This document shows, piece by piece, positions 44,836 to 54,092 of a stretch of 54,092 nt of DNA. Location: positions 1 to 54,092 of the forward strand of contig JAUCBJ010004850.1 of assembly GCA_032718475.1 (NCBI GenBank), read 5' to 3'. Under the pieces are notes generated by a model. It saw only the letters and a list, made by a program, of their open reading frames with translations. It searched no databases and was not told where the DNA came from. This DNA is from Nemertoderma westbladi (taxonomy: Eukaryota > Xenacoelomorpha > Nemertodermatida > Nemertodermatidae). The number at the start of each line of letters is the position of its first letter. The stretch's first letter is position 1. A program made the position numbers and the translations under genes.

Positions 44836-45694
44836 TTTGCAAGGCACAATGCAATTAGCATAAAATAAGTTGACAAAGATGAGGTATTGAAGATGAAGAG
44901 GGGCGGGAATTCAGACATTAATGTTGATTTCAAAATTAATAATATGTATTCTAGAATAATATATTAAACCATTTATTACACACTATGTAATTATTCAATT
45001 GACGTGCTGCTTGGTATATTGTAGTAATATTAATAATTGACTCAACATGTTGGTGTTAACCGGTTTAAACTCAATATAGAAATGTATTTCTCAATTATTT
45101 ATTGTTGTATGTATCCAACATGCAGACTTTGTATGCGTTGTCCATACTCTAAATCGACACCCGTTAGTTGTACATTATCCCACCCCTGTCGCACTTTATA
45201 CGCAGCCACAAAGCGATTAAACGCAACAGCCCGCATATCCATATCCCCGTAGCTTAGCACAGCCCTTCTGTTCTATCAGTAACACGAGTTTAAGAGGATC
45301 AGAAGCAATGTCTTCTTTATCCTTTATTACAGCCGTGGCTAATAAAGAGATCATACGCTCCAGTGATTTGACTAAGAAAGTCACACCTACAATATCTCAA
45401 GTGTTAATCTCCCAAAAGCCTCATCTGCCCCACGACTAGAGGCATACAACAGCACCGAATGCTGCAAACTCGAGGTATAATATGCTGTGGGCTAATATAT
45501 AAGGGCCCAATTAGTTCGCTTGCTCTCAGATAGTAATTACTCGCCCTGTCACCTATAATAGCCACGCATACTGGAAAGGCGCGTAAAAAAGCGACCTAGA
45601 TGGTACCTCGTATAGTCATACCTTATACGTTGATGGGGTACCAAGTATTTGTTCTGTTCCTCGAATTACCTGACATTCTTCGATACTGGTACTG
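44836..45694. other. Non-coding stretch, nothing recognised
   Basis: No supported gene. Short frames have no recognisable motif. Confidence 0.45.
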
Positions 45695-45776
45695 TACCAC
45701 ACTACTATACTATTGGGGCCCTGTAGTGGGTTGGCTACCACACTACTATACTACTGGGGCTCTGTAGTGGGTTGGC
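45695..45776. repeat. 41-bp tandem duplication
   Basis: Two adjacent copies of a 41-bp unit beginning TACCACACTACTATACTA, differing at two positions. Unit starts are 45695 and 45736. Confidence 0.92.
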
Positions 45777-47820
45777 CCCTTATTATCCCCACAAATTATC
45801 TCATTTACCTAGTTGCTGACTAATAAGTTGAGTCTCTTTGTATAAGCTGACTGGACTCGTTCAGTTGGCATTGAGGTCTGTTTACTGGCACACAATGGGC
45901 TCAATGAGCCAGTCACTGAGTTAATTAGCTCAGCTAGTTAGATCCGTTTGGCTTAGCATTATTTTCTTATTCAAACTACCGATTACATTGGCTAAAAAAA
46001 TGGTTTTCGATAGAAAACTTTGTCGGCTTGTGCTACATATTTTATCAGATAACAACGATTGTATTTAGAAATGTCATAGCCAGGTATTGATATCGCTTAC
46101 CCGATATTGGGATATCCTCGCGGCGATGTCTATTCCGGACATGTATTACAATTTGTTATGGCTCGCCAGGTTCTGAAAGATTCTTCACGCAATAGGAGAC
46201 GACTTTATAATCGGTCTCTACACTATTCGTGAGATTCGCATCTGATATATCCATTGAAAAATTAAATTGTGACATAATTATTTAGAATTGTTTTTCCCAA
46301 CTAACTACATTAAACCAAACTTTACTAAACAACAAACAAAACTAAATAATAACCTTATACCGAACTAAACTAGAGGTTCTGTATAAAGTTTCAATAAGGA
46401 CCGCGATGCTATTTATTAATATTGTTGCTTTGCTGTGGTCATGTAAGCAGTGCTTACCGCCTTACTGTATATTAACTAGGGACATAAACAGTTGAGCCAA
46501 AAGCAAAAAGCGGATACAAATAATATGTAACTAAAAATACGACAATATTATACGTTAAATATTATTTTTTAATTTCCTGAGTGGATTATATATAATATGA
46601 ATATATAAAACATATTTTCTCATTTCTCTTATATGAATAAATATATATAATTCCATTGGATACCTTTACATTTTTTATATATATATATATATATATTCAT
46701 ATACACTCAAATACTCTTATATCGTGATAATCCCATACGTTAAAAAGAAGAACTCATTAAATGTTGTTTAAACATGTTTTATTTTATAATTGATTGTTAC
46801 AGTTATATGCTTGTGTGCGTATATATTGATCTACTAATCTAAACGACTTAATCAATAAAACCTATTCATTGTTGTAGGGAGAGGCTTATTTACAAGAATG
46901 TTCATCTGTCTGTATGCGACCGAGACCACACCCACAATGCCATCAACACGATCACTATCCGAGAAACATATCGTAAATAGGGCGGGAAATCTCGATGCTA
47001 AATCAATTGCCGACTCAGTAAATGCGGTTACCTCCGAGGAGTTTGGTATTATTGTCAGCCGGTTTCTGTAATAACATCAGTGTGGCTCGTACAGCGGTAA
47101 CTCGATTAGTACTCTGTTATTAGCGCTATTGCGTTCATAGTTAAACGTATATCGTGCGACCAGTCCTATTGTAAGCGAATTACAGTTCTACCCTAAGGCC
47201 TACGCACGACGGGAAATAAAAATGTCCGCTTCGATTTACAGTTTGTCTATTGTGATCGGAATTTAATTTTGCGCTGAACAATATATTGTAGGTTAATATA
47301 GGCTACGGGATTGGAATACTACGGGGCTATTTTGTTCCTATGCGCGCTTTAACATTGCGCGTAGATGTATGATAAATATAGAGATACAAAATATGTTTAG
47401 TTTATACGTGTTATTTGTCCACAGAAATACCTAAAACATATTTTACTTTGACTACTATAATACTTCGGTGTTACATTCATTTGGGTCTAAAACCAAGGTT
47501 AGATGATATGGAAATATTGGGGTAACTAATAATGATAAAACACTATTCTTAACCTGTAATCCCGCAACTTAAAGTACATATAATATAGTTAATATTGTCA
47601 AACATAATGTATGTCTGACAGAATGATTTGGCGTTTGTTTCTCTATTTGTCGCCTTTGAAGAACAGTGCGTTCGATCATGTATATGAATATGTAATAGGT
47701 CTGTGTGATGTATGCGTATGTGTCAAAGTTTTTATTTTTTAAATTTTCCATCCCAGGGCATTGTTTATGTTTTGTTTCTACCCGAAATTTTTCACCAAAT
47801 AATTCAGTACATAAAACTTA
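45777..47820. other. Non-coding stretch, possible regulatory DNA
   Basis: No gene is recognised. An AT dinucleotide run lies at 46676-46697. The segment 46910-47300 is less AT-rich than its surroundings and contains many CpG, as a regulatory region or untranslated first exon might, but nothing specific identifies it. Confidence 0.4.
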
Positions 47821-47950
47821 ACATAACACACCCGCAGCACACCGCACATCGCAGATCCCGCAGCACACCGCACCCGTAGCACCGCATACACCGCAGCACC
47901 CGCACCCACAGCTCAGCACCGGCAGCACACCGCACACCGCAGCACAAAAA
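47821..47950. repeat. Degenerate CGCAGCACAC repeat
   Basis: Irregular copies of short C-rich units such as CCGCAGCACACCGCAC fill about 120 bases. No fixed period. Confidence 0.75.
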
Positions 47951-48279
47951 CGATCTGATGTGAGACGATCATATGATATTATGGGATGGTGTAGATCCCA
48001 GAATACTAAAGCATTGGCATTGTCTCTAGTCGGCATTTTATAAACTATCAAGGATATGGAATCACGTAAACAAACCTTCTCTACAAGTACCACGTCATTG
48101 CAGTAATTGTGCCTGTTCTGCTATAGGGCAGTCAGAAGTCAACAATGGGTTTGACCTCGAGCATCTTCAATATCGCCATTACCATAGATAAGAGGGAGAG
48201 AGATAAACAAATTTATAAACCTATTGTGTTTTTTTGACCGCGAAAACATAAAAAAATTCAAGATAATTTAAGCTTATCG

Positions 48280-48352
48280 AGGGCAAAGCAAGGGCAAAGT
48301 TTGGGCAACAAAGCATGGGCAAAGCTCGGGCAAAGAAGGGCAAAGCAAGGGT
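48280..48352. repeat. Degenerate GGGCAAAG repeat
   Basis: About six irregular copies of GGGCAAAGC separated by 3-8 bases. Confidence 0.8.
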
Positions 48353-48643
48353 AATATCCAAATATTTATTCCAACAACGAGAAAAGTGGCAGATTTTTTC
48401 CTAGAACGAATTGATAGTACACAAAACTCCTTAAATAGATGTAGTGAACACTTAATCAATCTGCTCACATTCAAACTCATTGTAAAATGAGCTGCATTCG
48501 AACCACCCAGGGATTCAATAGGGGTTGATTTATTCATGCGAGTTGGCATGGTGTAGTGTTACTGGTACCCAGCCATATCAACGGCACCAGTTCATCACTC
48601 TCAGCACCGCCTTGCAGTAAACACCAGGGGTCCCAGAACGAAG

Positions 48644-49014
48644 TCAACTACTGAAACACAATAGGATGATGGCTCTGACACACTCCCTACCTTCTGGCAG
48701 AACAAGGGAACCATAAGTCAATAGGTTATAGTGGCCGTGCTGACCACCAGCCGTTTGGGTGAGAAAGCAAAGGGACTCACATACTGGCGGCACCAGTTCT
48801 GTTTTATCGAGATCGTCACCTTTCTCACACAATCACCGCAGCGAAACCGTAAAACATTTATGATCCTCGTATGGAGTCGCATCACTAGAGTCATCATCTC
48901 AGATAGAAAATCAATACCTGGTAGATTAAAAGACAACAAAGGTTTGAATATTGGATTGGAAACGGAGAGTAAGTGAAGATACAGCGTTATGTTTTGGCCT
49001 GATAGCGTATGCAA
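48644..49014 (-). other. Coding-like frames of unknown origin, probably degraded
   Basis: Two overlapping minus frames contain stretches of balanced composition (RIINVLRFRCGDCVRKV in one, GHYNLLTYGSLVLPEGRECV in the other) and would join by a frameshift around 48810-48830. The change of frame suggests a decayed gene or mobile-element fragment, or simply chance. I recognise no family. Confidence 0.15.
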
Positions 49015-51938
49015 TAATCAATGTTGTTTTGGTTTAACCAAAACAATACTGTGATTTGAAATAATTTTGACTTCTTAAAAATGGCAAGAAATGAAAGAAA
49101 CCTTGTATTTTGTAGAAACATGACGACCATTTGTCCTTATACCTCAACAAGCACAGATATCAGGACATTAAGCCCAATACCAAATAATATTTAGACACCA
49201 CAAGTTGGTCACCCGTGCTCAAGGACAGTATTTGTGTTCAAAAACCCGAATATTATTCAATATATCTTTCCCAAATCAACCTACCCATAAGGAAATTAAA
49301 CAGCACTCCATCCATTTGTATTCTGTCACTGTTTCATTGATACACACACTTTACCCCTGTCTTTAACGTATCAATGAAACCTTATAGAGCTAGTTGTTCT
49401 CAATGGGTTATTCTCGCTTTTTGGTTTCCAATTTGATCCCTTAGGACAGTAACATTGACTTGGGAATTACAAACTGATAAGCCTAGAACAATATACTTTG
49501 GTGACATATAACACGTTGTAAGGGTAAACCGGTACAAATCCGCAACTATTCATCGGCTAATGGACTATATTTTCCCAATAGAATTGAAGCCTCCCTCCTA
49601 CTGTTGTTAACAACCGTTAAGATTTGCTTTTCCATCTGTATTCTTCAGGCATTTAATCTCCATTTGTATTGTATTTCTTGCCGGAGGTATAATATTTACG
49701 GTCTTAAGGTATTCTCCGAATGACCTTTTTTGTCCACTAATATATTTTTCTCTTTTGAAGAATATATACGACCTTTCCCAATTGAGTATACTACTAACCC
49801 CACAGTACACATCGCATAAAATCTCAAATAATCACAATACATATAAATAACATTAAATTACATCTGAATTAATATATTAACTTTTTCTTTTTGATTTTTA
49901 GGGAATAAAATAATACTTACACTCCTGGTTTCGTTTCTTGAATTCGTTACTGAAGTTGTTGGTGTTTCTTCTGTTTTTTTCTTTCTATTATTTCATTTCG
50001 TCGTTTCAAACCAAAGTTTTCATTTCATGCAATAACTAACCTTCAAGTTGCATTATCAGCCTGATATTTTTATCAGTAACCATCTCTCCCTACTACAACC
50101 TTAATGGATTAACTTCGCGAACAATAAAAAAACATATCCGTTCATTTGAGATTCATGTCCTTCGTTTTAGGATGTTGTTGTTGTTGCTAAGGTAACCCAG
50201 CGGAAGTCCATTCCATTTTGGATCGCAGCCGCTTTCCTAAATAAATGTTATCACTGAGTCTGTGAGATGAATATAACAGTTGAGTTCGGACCAAATACGA
50301 ATTGTTTGTCTGTCTGTTTGGCTCGGCTCAATGTATGAACTTCAATACTTCGGCACCGTCTCATATTAAATTTAATAAACATACAGTTGACGAAAATTTC
50401 TTACTAAATTTTCAAAATTATAGCTAATAAAATTTATTGTATCCAATAATAATGGGAGCAATGTAATTAAAAATAAACCTACGTTACAGTAATATAAATA
50501 AAAATTGTAAAAACCGGATTAAATTACTTAAAAAACAAATTTAATTACAACTGCCGTAATTTCATTATATTAACGCATCTCTAAAGCCCTTCAATTTGTC
50601 AGTCCATTCATCCGTGAATTAGAAAAGTGTCCCCCAAGCCCCAGGAGCCACAGACACACGTCTATCCTCATCCAACACATCGGCAACCCGAGCTGTAAGA
50701 TCTACCGATTACGCCTCACAACGACGTGTTTTGCCCCTTTCCGCACGTGTTTGGTGTAGCCTCCCTCCCACAGCCCCTAATTCCCATACTGTATTGGCGT
50801 CGTGAGTCTTTCCTTTCTACCGACTATCCCACGCGGTGTTTTAATCAACTTTGGGCCACGTTTTCGACTGTTTGAGATGCGTCGGAATTTTACGCTACAC
50901 TTACTTCTGTACAATTATTGATTAGGCGTTCAGGTACCTGACTGTTTGAAATTAACTATAATTAGTCCGGTTATTTTGGGATATGAATATGAAACCATCC
51001 ACTCTTCTATCATCTCCATAGTTTCTCATGAATGTAAAATTTTAAAATTACAAAATTTAGAATTCTTAACGAAATGCCCCGCGTCAACAAGAACCCATCA
51101 CGCTATCTGTTATATTATTTTCCTACTCACACTCGGGGTGTTTTTGGTGTCACCTTGAATACATAAGTCGACTCAACGAAGCGCTGATGTTTATATTACA
51201 CAGAGGGGTATAAACTAATTGTATTGAGTGATTAACTCAAATAATATATGTGTCACCTACAAGGACAGTTGGAGTAGGCCTATATGGTACCACCGCATTA
51301 ACTTACAGGGATGCCACCAACATTTCTGTGCATCTACTTACTTACTTCTGCAGCACTGTAGGCTTTATAGTTTTTGCCCTACAAATTATTATTTCATATA
51401 GTTTAATTGCTAAGATTTAATGTTATTTTGCATCCAAATACGGCAGATTAATTAATTATAGTCTTAGTTAAGTTGTCGTTTCGGTGGCATTCGAGGTGGA
51501 ATATTATAATGAGGAATACAAATGTTTGCATTTTATCAAATTGGATCAAAGTTATTCAAATGTATAATAATAGCATTAATGAGGGTCGTGAGGAGGGTTA
51601 ATACCAAAGCTAAGTAGCAGTATTAAACGTTATTGGAGTGTAATTTTTTGGATGTAGGCTATCTAATTACTCTCACACAGTTTAGGAATTAAACTTCTTC
51701 AATTTCGCCTTTCACTCTAACTTTCTGTAAATATTTATGTTACATTTTTTCCGATACTTACTTAGATCTATCATCTACTAAATTTCGGCCTCTCCTATAA
51801 ATTCATCTACTAAAGTTAACTTTACTCTGCGTTACTTCGCTTTGAATTACCGTTAGTTAGTTGCTATGGTAATTTTTTAACTTAAATTAATTGGTAACCT
51901 TTTACTAGCCCCATCACCCGTGGCACCCATAGTCTCCG
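49015..51938. other. Long non-coding stretch with a small hairpin
   Basis: No gene is supported. A perfect 13-bp inverted repeat GTTTCATTGATAC (49331-49343 and 49368-49380) forms a hairpin with a 24-base loop. The segment 50580-50900 is less AT-rich and is flanked by AT-rich DNA, so it could be a promoter or enhancer of Islet, which would read leftward from here, but no start site is identified. Confidence 0.45.
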
Positions 51939-53376
51939 ATCGCAGCCTAATATTCTAACGATAATTATATTTTGACGAAATCCCGAATACATTATTGCCT
52001 CACAAACACGTGGCCCTCCAGTCCCAACCCATTTAAACTCACCTTCACTCAAACTGGAACGTTTAAGAGTCGCCCCCACCAGTCTCCATGACAATTTCTT
52101 TCTCTTCTCATCCACTTTGCGGTATTTAAATAGCTCTGAATCAACAACCACGGTTCCTACACATAGTGACACAAACCAGTCGACTTGGAGAGAAAAAGAG
52201 TTTCCGATGGACGTTGAGTGAACTAAGTCGACTTTATAACAAAGTAGTTTATCTCCATAGGTCGCTCCTGTAATTAGTTAGATGGGTTATTTCTCTCTAA
52301 AAGCTTTTTGATGTGCCATAATGCCTTATTCATAAGACGTGTGGATCAGCTAGGGGGGGTGGCGATCTTTATTGCAGAGTTGGCCTTGGGGTGGGTTGAG
52401 ATGCGTCTATCCGTTAAGGCATGCGAAGGGACACCTCCCAGCTGGTGGGGACAGAGACAAGGATTAAATAATGCACTCATCCTTAAGTTACCTTAACCGG
52501 ACCGCGGGGTAAACGAACGAATTTAATCGTCTTTCTCTTTAATTCGATTTATTTAACTTTATCTGGAATCAAAAGCCAACCTTTATAGCATTGATTAATA
52601 ATTAATGGGGTTGAATCTACGCACGGTGGGAAGTGAAGTTCCAGTGAGTTATAAAGTTATAAAAAACAGTTTTATTCCGATTTATGAATATTGCTACTTT
52701 TCTTTGCATGACTACATTGCTATATTTCTGCATCAGACAGTATTGTTGTTTCTATAATTATAATTAAGTATTCAGTAAAGATTTTAGAAATTTTGAATTT
52801 TCGCGAAAACAATGATTGTTCAACACTTGACCTCCCTCACACATACCATGGTCACGGGTGGGCTTTTCATATGTCCAATAGAAATACCATCAGCAAGCCA
52901 GGGGGTAGCAAGTTATTTGATACCATTCCAAGATAAGAATGAATGCTTTGTGTGGATGCAGGGGTAACCCGCCATGGTACTGGTACAGTAGGACATGGTT
53001 ACAATCAAATAGGCCTACCTGTCTCTATAAACTACCAGTTTGATAGGAAAGTACGTTAGTATGGGGAGAAATTGTTGGCTTGGGACCCCCAGTGGTTAGC
53101 TAAACACACAGAAAATAGTTTGTAAAGGATTTGTCGACCTTGTCCAATATCCCTTACCTCGCTCGTGTGCAGCTGCAGATTGGAAAAGGAATAAATGAAC
53201 CAGACCCCTGAAGTTCTATAGTTTATACACCCTGTGATTCTCGAGAGAGGGAAGTGATGCTTGAATGATTGTATGGTACGGCACTAGTGTAACTTTTGGC
53301 ACTCATGTATAACTATCAAGAGCAGAAAAACAAAGTCAGTTGTGGTGATCGGCGGATATTATGTTTGATAAAAAAA
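51939..53376 (-). mobile_element. Element copy B of the inverted 1.4-kb repeat pair
   Basis: Reverse-orientation partner of 19246-20697. Arm 2 is at 51939-52620 and arm 1 at 52835-53376; the core 52621-52834 has no match to the core of copy A. The minus frame beginning MSLCVGTVVVDSELFKYRKV (ending at 51882) and the plus frame at 52308-52496 are intact in both copies. No known domain, terminal inverted repeat or flanking duplication was found. The two copies enclose the whole visible canonical Islet gene, about 31 kb apart. Confidence 0.7.
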
Positions 53377-53574
53377 ATGATGAACACGTAGCGGCATAAT
53401 TATTATTGATGAGCAAAATTTAAATATAAGTGCTGTTCGCTAGGTGGCGCGCAAGATACTTATATTATCTGTGTTAAAATGCCACTACTACTGTACAACG
53501 AATTATTAGAGACGGGCCTAGTGGCCAAATAAGCAATCGACCCTTTATTTATATAAAAGAGGCAACTGGTGGCG
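53377..53574. other. Short non-coding stretch
   Basis: AT-rich, with nothing recognised. Confidence 0.45.
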
Positions 53575-54092
53575 GTAACAAATTTGAATTCCTGGTTACA
53601 AATCTGAGTTTCTGGTTACACCTTGGCCTAGGTTCCACCTTGGTGTAGTGGTTGCATTGCATTCACATCTCCCGTAGGTCGTGGGTTCGATCCTCACATG
53701 GGCCAGGGCAGTTTTCGTTTCGGCACGAATGCTTTAAAGGGACCAGCCAGGGCGCATCTCTGCCTTGCATCCTTAAGTGGTAGCTAAATGAGTACTAGAG
53801 TTTCCTCTGGGGAGTAAAGTTCTGGGGGGACCGCACTGGAAATAAGTCGTCAGACTTTGTGCGTAATCCCTGGCCTAGCGGTCGAAGAAAATTTACTTTA
53901 CTTTTTTTTACTAATCTGAGAGTTATGCATCAAAAATTGGAGTTATCAGTTACAAATTAGAGCACCTGGATATGAATTTGGGTTCCATGGTTATGATTTG
54001 TTACAAATGGTTACACATCTGAGCACCCATTTACAAATTCAACTGCCAAGTAATAAATCCAAGCACCATGTAATAAATCTTAGTACCCATGA
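53575..54092. repeat. Degenerate ~20-bp repeat split by a SINE
   Basis: Loose copies of a ~20-bp motif of the form ACAAATCTGAGTTTCTGGTT occur before (53575-53625) and after (53910-54092) the SINE. Later copies drift to forms such as AATAAATCCAAGCACCATGT. The repeat runs to the window edge. Confidence 0.65.
53628..53910 (+). mobile_element. tRNA-derived SINE
   Basis: The head contains a polymerase III A box TGGTGTAGTGGTTG (53641-53654) and B box GGTTCGATCCT (53684-53694), spaced as in tRNA genes. A body of about 200 bp unrelated to tRNA follows, then an ACTTTACTTTTTTTTAC tail around 53895-53911. It interrupts a degenerate 20-bp repeat. The target duplication is not clear. The SINE is non-coding and would depend on a LINE for mobility. 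Confidence 0.72.

Noticed and set aside
44401-44933. Cys/Asn/Ala/Met-rich frames near 44.6 kb
   Set aside because: They are translations of an ATTGC microsatellite in several frames on both strands.
49500-50300. First coding exon of Islet, for example MEWTSAG on minus near 50200
   Set aside because: The exon end does not give the one-base phase required by the LIM1 exon, and no resemblance to known Islet N-termini is seen.

Overview
This looks like nuclear DNA of a bilaterian animal, probably an invertebrate with a fast-evolving, repeat-rich genome. Exons are short and bounded by GT-AG introns, the DNA is AT-rich, and there is a tRNA-derived SINE. No bacterial gene organisation is visible. 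A tunicate-like or other divergent invertebrate is plausible, but the sequence does not settle this.

The only protein-coding material I can support belongs to two Islet-type LIM-homeobox genes that converge on each other. On the minus strand lies a canonical Islet gene in five visible exons: LIM1 (39224-39413), LIM2 first half (32301-32437), LIM2 second half (28904-29041), homeodomain (27328-27614) and C-terminal exon (26199-26498). All exon phases fit. The first exon, with the start codon, was not recognised. On the plus strand lies a diverged Islet paralogue: a homeodomain exon (2887-3113) and a C-terminal-region exon (4474-4662). Its LIM exons would lie left of the window.

About half of the window is minisatellite in seven arrays: 23 bp (1-2835), 25 bp (3108-3552), 31 bp (5216-16193), 27 bp (21826-23150), 46 bp (23376-25375), 42 bp (29916-32310) and 23 bp (33616-39237). 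The main discovery is that at least three arrays start exactly at an exon-intron junction of an Islet gene. Their unit is the last 7-22 nt of the exon plus the first 9-20 nt of the intron, so every copy carries a 5' splice site. The LIM1 intron alone holds about 244 copies of its own donor, and the LIM2 intron about 57. The 42-bp unit also carries an acceptor-like TTCTACTTGCAG, so each copy resembles a 10-nt microexon. Five of the seven arrays carry GTGAGT, GTGGGT or GTAAGG donors on the strand of the host gene. This suggests a recurrent process that amplifies splice donors, possibly linked to intron gain or to U1 snRNP binding.

The rest is intergenic or intronic DNA. A ~1.43-kb element occurs twice in inverted orientation around the canonical Islet gene (19246-20697 and 51939-53376), with near-identical arms but different ~215-bp cores. 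There is a foldback element (43453-43598), an inverted repeat just 3' of the Islet stop codon, a tRNA-derived SINE at the right edge, tRNA-like relics, long poly(G)/poly(C) runs and several short tandem repeats. No further gene is recognised between 39.4 kb and the right end, where the Islet first exon and promoter could lie.
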